Of a stretch of DNA of 64,000 nucleotides, positions 11,319 to 21,642 are shown piece by piece. The position numbers and the translations under genes are program-made. Origin of the DNA: Neolentinus lepideus HHB14362 ss-1. Its lineage: Eukaryota > Basidiomycota > Agaricomycetes > Gloeophyllales > Gloeophyllaceae. The notes under the pieces were generated by a model. That model had not been told where the DNA came from. It searched no databases and saw only the letters and a list, made by a program, of their open reading frames with translations. How positions within the stretch are numbered: position 1 is the first letter of the stretch; each line of letters opens with the position of its first letter. Location: assembly GCA_001632425.1 (NCBI GenBank), contig KV425551.1, positions 266,892 through 330,891 on the forward strand, in the 5' to 3' direction.

Positions 11319-11693
11319 ATGCCTTCCAGCACAGCTGTTTACGAGGTGCTGTTCGAGTTCGACAATGACGACACGCAGAGTGTAGCCATCTCCATTCCGG
11401 AGGAGCATGCTGCCGCAGTGTGGCTGAGCAGTCAGGAAATTGTCAAGCTAATCTGTACCGCCGGGGCTACGTATCATTACGTGGTGAGACGAGGTAGGCA
11501 GGAAGCCAAGTTAACGTCAGTCTAGCTGTTTTCCAAGTGCCTTGCTTTGGCTGATGCGACTACTCCCAGCGTAAAAGTCTGGGCGGACACAACATGTAAA
11601 ACCTCCGATGCATTCCCTAGTAATTCCAGGCTCCGCCCCAGTGCATCATGGTCGCCACTGCGAGGCGTAACTATTGTCACGGTCATGCCATGA
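11319..11693 (+). CDS. Small conserved protein, copy A (paralogue of the gene at 19838)
   Basis: Exons are 11319-11515 and 11570-11693, giving 106 aa. There is no signal peptide or membrane segment. It begins MPSSTAVYEVLFEFDNDD and continues SQEIVKLICTAGATYHYVVRR. These align with copy B (MPSTIGAYEVLLDLTNDT and GETLTLVLDAGSVYSYAVK), with the same intron position and phase after the LT/IT dipeptide. Exon 2 starts VKVWADTTCKTS, comparable to AHTWRNTRCNVS in copy B. The predicted fold is mostly beta with a compact N-terminal domain of about 65 residues. Function unknown. Copy A has lost several of the residues typical of copy B (for example ND for NDT, ICTAG for VLDAG), so it may be diverging. 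It lies tail-to-tail with the GH5 gene, about 255 bp away. Confidence 0.6.
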
Positions 11694-11947
11694 ACAAGTG
11701 TATGAGTGTGTGGCCCTTCTTTCCTGAGCATTCGTCTCATCTTTACTGCTTTACATAGCTCTGCCTTCATCCAACAAGTCCATGTACATTCAGCTGACTA
11801 TACGGACATCGCTTAATTGTACCTTAAAGTTGTAGATGTAATTAATTATCGACCACAAAGGCAGTACCTGTTTACGGTATGACTGTTCACTTGGTCATCA
11901 CGGATCCATCGCTTATTATCCACAGTGCGATCAGAGCTCTGTATATC

Positions 11948-14155
11948 TTATGCTGATCGCTGGGCCTGAACAGCGGCGGCTTGCCTACGTAGGATGTTGC
12001 ATGTTACTTATGCGAATGTCCACGGCAACAAAATACTCACGTAAAGATATCCATGACCGTGGTCTGATTCGTGTAGACAGTATTACCTACAGTATGCCCT
12101 CCGTCAGCGCGTGCATTACGACTAGCATACATAACGCCCACCATCATTTGGCGATGCGCCGTTCACGATAGCATCAGTATACTTGAAAGGGTGGTTGCCG
12201 CCGTCTTCGGTCAAATTCAGTTGACCCCATTGCCAGAACATGACACCACTTCAGGAAATTTCAGGTTAGATTGGACAAAAAAAGAGCGGGAAACGCAAGC
12301 TTACGCGTGGTTAGAGTCCAGAGTGCGTTGCACCCACGTAGGGTAGATGGCAGTTTTGTTGTCTATGTCCAGAATGAATATCTTCAGTCTGACAAACGCG
12401 GTGATCACCTCGTTTACCCAGTCCGGTGAGACCGAATTCCTCGATGACAATAGGCTTGCCGACCATTTGCGCAGCTATCCAGGGAGCATCTCAGTATCAA
12501 TCGGACGACGAGGGTGTAGAAGACCCTCACTCAAGGCGTGAGCCTCGATCCAATCAAGACCCCAGTCTTCGATGGAGAAATTGGAGCCTGGATAATCCTA
12601 TAGTATAATAAGAAATGGACTAACGCGCTCGCTATGCAGACGTACCAACTCAGGGTACCAGGTTTGGACATACATATGCTGAAGTACAATGAGCAACATC
12701 TCCTACAAACATAGGAGTGAGACTCACGTAAACACCGAAGTCGATGTTCGGCAGGCCAAGGTCCCATTCGAAGTCCTCCCCGGCTATAGAAAGACATGAC
12801 TCGGCTTCCATTCTGAGCAGTGCAATGAAGACTTACCTGCGCCGTCAAAGTTAAAATCGGTGACCAAGGTGTTGTTGTACCAGCTGAAAGGATATCAGAA
12901 GGCATCACAGGCCACCACAGGTGGGTGACAAATTACTATGTATCGGGTTGGGCCCAGTAGAATTGTCCCTCACCACCAGTGGTGATCATATGGTACGGGT
13001 CACTGAACATTATCTACTGTTATTGCTTTGATCGCCGTCAACAAACCTGTAGGTCTTACATGCTGCGGACGAAGTCTGATTGTTGCTGGTACCACAAACC
13101 GAGAGTCCCTGAGCCTGGGTGACAAGCGGCGCTAGCGGTGAGCAAATCGCTAGCACAACGGGCTTCATTCATGAGTTCCCATGCGAAGACCGTGGGGGAG
13201 TCTTTGTAGCGGTTGACAATCGTCTGGACGTATTGCTCTGTAACAATGTTATCAGACGAAGATGGTGGTGATTATTGGAACATACGGTATGAGGCAATGA
13301 TAGTCGGGTCGGTGTAGAAGACGTCATGAGTAGCACCCGCTCCTGCGAGCCAGTTGACGTAGAGATCTGCACCCTGTCCGAGTTGAGGGAAGGATGGCCA
13401 ATCACATAAGAGAAAATATTGGTCTTACCCCGTAGCCTACCCTATTAGAACGAATTCCGAGTAGCGTATGTGTAAGCATCAGACCTTCGTTACGAGAGTC
13501 CACTTCGCGCACCAGTTATTCGTAAAAGTGATGATAAGCCGTATATCGTGTATGGCCGCCGCATAGAGGACATAGTCTAGCCGTTGCAAGCCTTGCGATC
13601 CTTCGTTCAAGGTCCAGCCAGAGCTGTTCCAAACCTAACAAGAATTATCAGCGTGGAAGAAATAAATGAACATACAACCACACTTGGTAATATGTCAGGT
13701 TGATCGACTCTGCGTACGGCAGCTCGGTCTCGTTAATAGCATTGAAGCCCTATGAGTAACTCAAGAATCAGACAGTGGTATGTCTGCCGCAAAGATATAC
13801 TTACCCATGTTCGCACTACTTTGATGCCAGCAGCAGCTATAGTCTCGAATGTCGCATGGACATCATCATCGTTTGACAGGAGAGGAAGCCACTGCGGAGG
13901 TTGAGTGCTTGTCTCCAAAAGAGACACTCGTTCTTACGAATGAATTGGTTCCTACGAAAGCCTATGTGTACTTGGTGAGGAAAACACTGAAAGACGCGTA
14001 GTGACCGAACTTACGAAGGGTTGTCCATCGAGTTGGAAGGAGGTGCCGTTGGTTGTTACAAAGCCGGAAGGTACGTCGGTACTCCATCTAGCAGTTGGAG
14101 CAGTCAAGGCCGTGCCCAAGGACAGCAACAAGCTGGTGAACACTGCAGCGCGCAT
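11948..14155 (-). CDS. Secreted GH5 glycoside hydrolase, mannan endo-1,4-beta-mannosidase-like
   Basis: The start is at 14155, followed by about a dozen short exons and a stop at 11948-11950, giving roughly 430 aa. Signal peptide MRAAVFTSLLLSLGTALTA, then SGFVTTNGTSFQLDGQPF and FVGTNSFWLPLLSNDDDV, the typical start of fungal GH5 mannanases. The acid/base glutamate is in SPTVFAWELMNEARC (around 13165-13205) and the nucleophile in KPIVIEEFGLTG (around 12430-12460). GVMFWQWGQLNL and the C-terminus GNTVYTNQTTVMDIFTQAAAV are also family-typical. No CBM1 module is present. Family knowledge predicts hydrolysis of beta-1,4-mannan or glucomannan outside the cell, fitting a plant-wall degrader. Specificity within GH5 cannot be fixed here. 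A TATA box lies 60 bp upstream. Confidence 0.9.
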
Positions 14156-14215
14156 GGTGGCTATCCGCTCCGCAGAAATTCGTCCGCTGGGAATAGTCGA
14201 TTGTATCGCATCGTA

Positions 14216-14222
14216 TTATATA
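14216..14222 (-). promoter_or_regulatory. TATA box of the GH5 gene
   Basis: TATATAA on the minus strand lies about 60 bp before the ATG at 14155. Position and sequence fit a core promoter element; inferred only from sequence. Confidence 0.5.
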
Positions 14223-14686
14223 TGACAGAGACGCGTTTCGAAATTTGCGTAAAAGATGAAGAGCGCTGAATGGTCGGTAAAACGTCGGGGGACGAGAACG
14301 AGCAGGTGAGAAATGGATTTATGGCGGTCATCTTTGCGTAGAGTGCATGTGAGTGCATGTGACCGTCATTCAGACGAAGTGCAAAGGAACGGTGTCATCA
14401 TCCAATAAGACGCGGCCCGCTGGGGTGATGCCAGACGAATGCCTAATACTTTGTCTTAAGCTCCGTTGGTATGTGCAGAACGAGATGGTTCCTACTGGGG
14501 AGATCTGTGAACTTGCATTCATTGAGCTCGCACAGTTAAAAGCGGCCTGGTGAGAAGAAGTCGATAGTCTGTAATTGGTAACATAGACCCAATGAGAAGC
14601 GCCTCCCACGTGTGACCCGCGTGCGCCGATCACTGCAGCTTTTCGCGGAAGTCACCGATCCGAGTGTTCAGTGGCTTTCAACCGCA
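14223..14686. other. Divergent promoter region GH5 / IPI1
   Basis: No gene. A direct duplication of GTGCATGTGA occurs around 14342-14361 within otherwise unique sequence. Confidence 0.45.
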
Positions 14687-17665
14687 ATGCCGAAAGCCTC
14701 CAAGAAACGCAAGGAGAAAGCAGCAGATTTTAAAGTATTGTCTTGAAATTTCCCACGTGAATAGTTGCTCATGTCGTTGTAACATAGAAAGCTAAGTTAA
14801 AGCTCGGGAAGGGCAAAGCTCAGCCCAATAATGCAGTGGACACATCTTTCAAAGCACGATGTAATGCAAACACCGTATCCTAAAGATGTCGATTCTAATG
14901 GTTTTTAAGCAATAACACTTCCTTCACAAAGCATAACAGCGCAGAAGGATGAAGCCGTTCCAAAGACAAGCAGGAAACTCACATTTGATGATCTCCTAGT
15001 TCACCTTAAGCACTACAATGCAAATACGAGAAAGGGTGAGGCTGAATTTCTTGCTCCATATATAAACCATCACTAATATCAGATTAGATGCTATATCCGG
15101 TATCCGTGAGCTATTGGACAGCTATCCACGTCTCATCGAAACACGGTTGAATGCCCTCTTAACCACTTGCGCCCGACTGATTGGCGATGAGGTGTGACCA
15201 CCACCCAACTGCCACATTCAAATTTTAACATACATTCATTCAACCCCGTATAGGATGCCAGTGTCCGGAAAGCTCTACTTGCTTTCTTCGATTGGCTCCT
15301 GCCAAGGGTCCCCTCGGTACGAAAATAATACTTGTTAGTGTGAATCTTCGGCAAACCTTCAGTGTTATAGGATATTCTTGGTCCCCATGCATCGCACCTT
15401 CTCTTATTCACGACCTCAGCGCAGACACACATTTTCCCGGAGATCCGTATCGACGCGGTTCGCTTCCTTGACATATTTATAGACGTCATACCAGATTACA
15501 TCGTGAAAGGATGGGACGAGAGCCACACCGACACCGTCACCTCCCATGGCACCCGCGTCCTAGATGGATACATGGGGATCCTCAATGCCGGAACCAAGTT
15601 CGGACAGGATGGATGTATGTCGTCCGATTTCGAGACAAACATGCAATCAATGACTCTATGTTAGCTTCTGGTTCGACGGAAGCTACCTCCATTGCAAGCG
15701 TTACATTATCAGCTGCAGTAAGTTTTTGCCTCATTCATTTCCGTTGGAGCGTCCTTGATGACTCGGACGCCATATGTAGTCAAAGCAAGCTGTCCTGAAA
15801 TCTCTGGCACATTTTCTCGAGGCCGCCATCACCGACTCTCAGTCAAGTCAATCCCGTTTCGCGACCAGTTCGATGTCCTTCTTTTCATCTGCCTTCATCA
15901 CGGATGTCGCGTACGATTCTTTTGATTCCCTTCTACGGCCTTCATCCCGGTTCTCGCCGCTTAAGGCCACGGAAAAAATGTGGAAACAAGATCCCGAGGA
16001 TGACAATGACCCGGAAGGATGGTGTTACAATGCCTTTTCTGATAACACGGACATTACAGCGTCCTGGAATCTGCAAGACATCAGCGATGCTTCCCGTGTC
16101 GCAGAAATGATGGACAGTGCAGCGTCAGAATCAGAGTCTGACCTATCTAATCGTATAATGGTATGCACATCATGTCTCTGTTACATTATCGGTCTTGACA
16201 GAGCTTGAACAGCATATCGCACGAGCCCTTCATCCCACAATTGTATCAAATATTCTCGACTGCGCGCCACTCGTTCTCTCCGTCAACAAGAGCGGAGCTT
16301 CCGAGGTTGAGCTCAATCTTATCCTTTATATTGGACAGATTGTCAAGATTCTGTACGGAGCTTTGTTGCGAGACCAAACACTATCATTAGTAGGTTTGCA
16401 ACATGTCTTGAAAGTCTGGTAACTTACCCTATCTGACAGGAGCAAGTCCATGTATGCCAGGCATGTGAAGATTTGCAACAGATTTTGGGATATTTGGCCC
16501 CATATTTTCCATTCAGGGAACAAGACACACTGTCCAAACCAATTATCAAGGTTTGTACTAATATTCATCGTTGCTCTCATCACATTTTTGACGCTTTATG
16601 CACAGGCCCAACAGTCTTTCCAGAAGCTAAATCTTGTCTTCTGCGAGATGACTGCTATGCTCCTTCACATCACCCAGAACAAGCAATCGCCCTCTGAATC
16701 CACACGACGTAATGGAAAACAGATTGTATCACAGAGCAGCTTGGCAGGATCACAACTGCAGATCACTCAAGTGTGCGAATACGTCGTCCAGCTGCTTCAG
16801 GGCGAGCCTTTGAGTGCGAATTCGCTTGGCCGACCGGTAGCTACCGAGGTGTACACGAGCCTTCTTCAGACTATTTGGTCGCTGTTGAATTCGAGCACGG
16901 TCGATGATGTAGCAGGCCCTCCCGGCTCCTTGAGCCGAGTCGTTCTGCAAGCGACTCTGGACCATGCTCTTAAGCCGACCGTCACAACCCGAAGAATAAC
17001 GATTGAGTTCATTGGTCGCCTGCTGCTGGTATGTCAATCAGTTATCCACTGTGCTTGAATTTCAATGAGGCGGTGACAGCTACCGTCGGTCCCTGAGTAT
17101 CGAGGCGCCTTTTCCGTCGGCCGGTCAGCTGAAGAAATCCAGAAAGTGAATGAATGGATTGCACAATTGCCCAGAGTGCTCTGGGAGTTGAGAAGCAAGG
17201 ACCTCTCCAGTAGTGAGGTACAGTCATGTCCTCCGCCATAGCTGATGCGGATCTAATTATGCTGTTTCCCAAGATAATCCTGCGCTTGTTGTTACGCCTT
17301 TTGCAAAGGAGGTCTAGCTTCTTCCACTCGGAAGTAAGTTTCTTCCTGCATCTCTCGAGCCGTCGCTTGACCACTCGAACCAGATCGCCTCATACATTGG
17401 CTCCCGCTTCATCCCGTACTTCATTATGTTCCATCCATCCAAGGGCGAGATTCCTGGGCCATTCCAAGACTTGCCTCCCTCCTCCCAGCACATCGTCAGA
17501 AAGCTTGTACTTGACGTTACGAGTACGATCATCGCATGCTCAGCAGATCAGGCTGGAAAGCTCCAGACTGCCGTTAGCAAAGCTGTCGCAGGATCTGAAG
17601 ATGAATCCTATTGGATAGGGACGAGAGCAGCAATCTCATCACGACAGCCGCGACAGTCGGCATAA
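14687..17665 (+). CDS. Pre-rRNA-processing protein IPI1 (TEX10/IPI1 family)
   Basis: IPI1 belongs to the Rix1 (IPI1-IPI2-IPI3) complex, which acts on nucleolar/nucleoplasmic pre-60S particles during ITS2 removal. Exon 1 (14687-14734) encodes the basic start MPKASKKRKEKAADFK, next exon AKLKLGKGKAQ. The family core follows: KLTFDDLLVHLKHYNANTRK, then RELLDSYPRLIE, ARLIGDEDASVRKALLAF and EIRIDAVRFLDIFIDVIPDY, ending RVLDGYMGILNAGTKFGQDG near 15610. The rest is an ARM/HEAT-like helical array through LHITQNKQSPSES, LSRVVLQATLDHALKPT and IASYIGSRFIPYFIMFHPS to the stop at 17663-17665. About a dozen introns are inferred; the one before LEQHIARALHP uses an AG three bases past the first candidate. The protein is about 800 aa, longer than yeast Ipi1 and closer to metazoan TEX10. 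It converges on the F-box/LRR gene. Confidence 0.88.
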
Positions 17666-17781
17666 TAGTCCGTGACGGTGATACTGTACCCCCACTATTG
17701 ACTACTATGTAGTTCAATATCGCCCAGGCGTACCATACGCCCGTTGTCCGTCTATAGATTTCGGGGAGCATCGGTCCATAT

Positions 17782-19128
17782 TTACAGAGTCTCAGATGAC
17801 TCCCAAGGTCCGAGCACAAGGTTTACGCGGGTATCATCCCCTATCCTCTGCCACCTCTTTGCCCTTGCGTTTTCTCCCATGAGCAATGTCCGGAAATGGA
17901 AACGCAGCACGATTAGAGACGGCGTTCGAACCAAAACCGAGTTCTCGATGGTCTCACATAGGAGACGTTCCTCCTTGATGAGTGGGATGGAGTACCATGC
18001 ATTGGTTATGGTCAACTTGAAGGTAGTCACCGTAGGAGGAAGTGCTGCGACAAAGTTACAACGGAGTTCGTCAACTGTTACGAGAGACATCGCCAAGTAT
18101 TCCAATGCATTTAGTTGGGACAGACATCCTGTGATGACTTCACTCGTCAGGCGGCTACACCCTAGAAGAACAAGTTTGCGCAGGTGCTGTGGCCGTGCGC
18201 CTGAGACAAGCGATTGCAGATGGTGATTGCGTATCTCGAAGCCAAGTCTGTGACCCATGCCATAGACAAACGACTCTAGCATAGCACCTTGGAAGCAGTC
18301 GTCGAAGCGTCGCTGGTCGAAGTAGCTGCCTGTCACCCCGTTAATGGTAAGACAGCGGAGCGCAGGCGTCTGCTGTTCGCGCAGGAGCTGGCAGCTACCT
18401 GAGAGCCGTAAGCTTTTAAGTTCATGGGGTGGTATACGCTCCAGGAGTTGCACCTTGGCCTCGGGATTGACGTATAGTTCGTAGGAGAGCAGATGCGCCG
18501 GGCAGCCACCCGGGTACATCGCCTCTTCGGACTGCAACGTCCATCGAGTGCGTGAGACCTCTACAAGTGTCATCTGCTCTCAGGCTCGAGCTACACAGGG
18601 TAATGCGGAAGAACGCACGATATAGGTTGAGGAAGGGTGTCGCTTCGTATGCAAATACACGAAGATGTTGCAAGCGTTTCATCTTCCAAAGCGCTGAATG
18701 TAGTCCCGAGATAGGCATCTACACAACGTACATTTGAGCTTGTATGAATAACATCAGAGCATAACGGCTAATCATACCCTGTACGCCGCTCTGCTCTGTT
18801 CGACACGACCGTCGTTCGCGACATCAGCGAAAGTTACTCTGACAGCTCTTTCGTCCCCTACGCACGAAAGAAATGCCTCGATCTCCCTCTCATTCCTCAA
18901 GGAGACATATCTATGAAATATCTCTTTTGCTTCGTCGTATACCTGGTGGCACGTGAGGAGAAGACGGAGATGTCCATTGGTAGGTTGGCGGCTATTGTGT
19001 ACCCGCCTATGGTCATCGAGATACGATTGATATATGACTAGTCGAAGTTCTGGTGGGATTTGCAAGAAATAACCACGTCCAATGGCGCCCTCGCTGAGCG
19101 GCTGGTCTGACGGATGGGCACTCTCCAT
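17782..19128 (-). CDS. F-box-like protein with leucine-rich C-terminal region
   Basis: The start chosen is ATG at 19128 (MESAHPSDQPLSEGAIG), just before YFLQIPPELRLVIYQSYLDD. That is an F-box-like helix followed by LLLTCHQVYDEAKEIFHRYV, the usual fungal F-box continuation. After an intron around 18725-18785, an LRR-like region begins GLHSALWKMKRLQHLRVFAYE. It carries on through LKSLRLSGSCQLLRE, LRCLTINGV, LRKLVLLGCSRLTSEVI and LEYLAMSLVTV to the stop at 17782. Such proteins usually act as SCF substrate receptors, but fungal F-box/LRR families are large and fast-evolving and no substrate can be proposed. The exact junction near 18580-18620 is unresolved: the two halves are in different frames and an intron must fall there. 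Two separate genes are less likely. Confidence 0.6.
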
Positions 19129-19837
19129 ACTCGCTCCGCCTAGGACCGTTGTTCTGCAGAGACGAGTACCACCAACATCGACCTGCAATATTGCACAGGC
19201 CCAAGATATAATTGTGATACAGTGAAGCAGGACCGGGCATGCAGGAGCTCGCGATCTAGATCTGGAAGACTTCTCCGCCACTCTCATGCCGATGCAGCGT
19301 GTATTGCCACTCCCACAACACTTCAGGCCTCTATTACGCCCTTGCCTCATTGCTCAAGCATGTATGTTCTGTTTTCGTCTTCTTTCCTCCTTCGGTGCGG
19401 CCCCGGTGCGATGGTTACGGTGGTCCCCGCGTAACGTTGACCAGCAAATGTAATTGCGTCCTCTATAGGGCCGTCTGCATAATAAACCGTATGGGTGGCA
19501 ACGTGGCATTGATCTCCGCATTGTTTACAATTTTTATACCCTGCCTGTGCTGTAAGGTACCACCGATAATACGACTTGCTATATCTAGGTCACTTATACG
19601 CGTGTTTCTGACGGCAGCAGACCTGCAACCGCCCGAGAAGGCTCGACCAGACCGTGACCAGCTGCGGGAAACGAGAAGCTCAGGGATCTTGCTCGGTATA
19701 CCTCCTATTCCGATCTATTTCGGCAGACTCGCTGAACGCGTCTGACACTCTCCACTTCCTTCGCTGAACTCCCTTTTCTTCTTTTGCTGCGCATACGTCG
19801 GCCCAACCCGACTGGTTAATTTTGCGTTACCCTTGCT
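19129..19837. other. Divergent intergenic region
   Basis: This lies between the F-box-like gene (-) and small protein copy B (+). Short frames exist on both strands, none recognisable. The last 60 bp before 19838 are pyrimidine-rich, as in many basidiomycete promoters. Confidence 0.45.
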
Positions 19838-20259
19838 ATGCCGTCAACCATTGGAGCCTATGAAGTCCTCCTAGACTTGACCAATGACACTCGTGACTTC
19901 GCGTCGGTGCAGTTACTGCGAGACTACGGGCGCACCACTGCATCAGCCGTCGTTCTTCATCCAGGAGAAACGCTTACTTTGGTGCTTGACGCGGGCTCGG
20001 TCTATTCCTACGCAGTGAAGGCTCATACCAAGGTCGCGGGTATCACGTAAATATTCATGCCCATGGAATGCTCGTCACTCGTGCTGACTTGGATTTTTGC
20101 AGAGCGCATACTTGGAGAAACACACGGTGCAACGTCTCCGGGCTGTTTTCGTCGTCCGCGTGTCAGCCTTCGAATCCTTCCACAGCACCCTCTATGCAAG
20201 GCATTACAGTGGACCGTCTATGGCGCGATTTCAGATTTTGTGTATGGAATGAAGCATGA
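19838..20259 (+). CDS. Small conserved protein, copy B (paralogue of the gene at 11319)
   Basis: Exons are 19838-20046 and 20103-20259, giving 121 aa. MPSTIGAYEVLLDLTNDT opens a soluble beta-rich N-terminal unit. It continues ASVQLLRDYGRTTASAVVLH and GETLTLVLDAGSVYSYAVK, then AHTWRNTRCNVSGLFSSSAC after the intron, ending RDFRFCVWNEA. Exon phase and boundaries match copy A. No signal peptide, membrane segment or known catalytic motif is seen. I believe similar short proteins occur in other Agaricomycetes, but I know no function. Copy B looks the better preserved of the pair. The exon 2 acceptor (TTTTGCAG at 20095-20102) is strong, and the joined frame keeps Cys residues at positions comparable to copy A. 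Confidence 0.65.
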
Positions 20260-21642
20260 CGGACACCGTTCGTAACATTCTTATCGCTGTATTGACTGTA
20301 ACTTACATAGGTGCCACCTAGGGTAACCATCCTCGGTGTGCGGGACATGCCTTGCGATGTTTGAGATCATATCGCCTGCAGCGAGTCTGGGGTGCTCTAC
20401 TTTACTATTCCCCCTTCTCACACGAAGATATCATGGAACAGTCACTTGCTTTGCATTCTATGGACACCTGCAACGGACATACATATCAAACCTCATTCTT
20501 TTCACTATACCCTAGTATTGTACTACTCTTATACCTCGATGTCCTACGTACATATCTTCCCTTCTACGATGCCTCTGGCACATCCTAATATTGGTAGCTG
20601 AATACATGTCCTCATTTTCAGTGAAATATTCTGTGTGTGTTACCTTGCGACTAGCAAGGTATTACTGGGTGTGTGAGAATTAAATTCGAATTTCACACTT
20701 ATTTGTCTCTATTTTTTCTCTTCCTTCTTTTGGCATCTAACGCCGCATTATCTGTCGCCGTATCTAAGTCATCCGTTCTGTCAACTGAGCTACTCTACCT
20801 CTCAAGTGTCGTTATCTCTGGTCATCAATTGCATAGGATGAAATTAGTATGCAGTCTGTCCCACCACTTTCATGTCCTTTTGTCCAGTTCCTCAAGCCGC
20901 TCATCTTCCTGTACCAAATATGGGTCATGACTTTACTTGAAAATGTCTATGTCAAAATCCCTGAGGAGTCAAATGGTCTCTTGCCTGGCACTCCGTGATA
21001 GAGCAATGTAGAAATTGAACAAACTCAGTTTCCCTGTGGACAGTCTGGCAATGTCAATTCAGACATATGGCAAGGTTTACCCTTGTGCTCGATGATCTGG
21101 GCGGAGCTGATAAGCCTGCCGCAAACCTGGACAAAGAAGATTATGTTGCTCATCATAGCCCCGGAAAGAAACAAAAGACTAGGGCATAGTAAGATCTCGT
21201 AGCTACGACATGTAATCAATTTCGCCGTATACTATCCACTCCGTAGTTAAACTTCACAAATATGTACTGAGGTCTCAGGTCGAACGTGGGCAATCACCCA
21301 AAGATGTCGCAAGGTACACGCCCTGCGCGGACGGCGCAGGCGCTTCTCGAGTAGTAATCCTCATTGGTCAATTCCTTCGGCTGCCACACCGTGAGCGAAA
21401 GGCCCGCCTAGTTTGATGCGCCTGGGCCGGCTATTCCCGAAGTCAAGCAGTCTTGCAGTGAAATTGGAGCGAAACGTTTATCGTTCTTGTTGTCGTGTGG
21501 GTCTATATGCATCGACGGGCAGTGCTTTTAGAAACGTGAGTGCACCTCAGATACCTGAGGAGAATAGCGGACTGCGGTTTACATGGAGTGTAGGCTGGCC
21601 GAGGTGCATCTGTGAGCACGCTGGATTGTATTCTGGCTGTCC
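20260..21642. other. Intergenic, about 1.4 kb
   Basis: No supported gene. T-rich sequence at 20680-20930 yields low-complexity Ser/Leu frames only. The last few hundred bases should carry the PPR gene promoter. Confidence 0.5.

Noticed and set aside
20775..20810. tRNA-like stretch (minus strand reads GAGTAGCTCAGTTGAC)
   Set aside because: It resembles a D-arm, but no matching acceptor stem, T-arm or anticodon arm could be placed around it.
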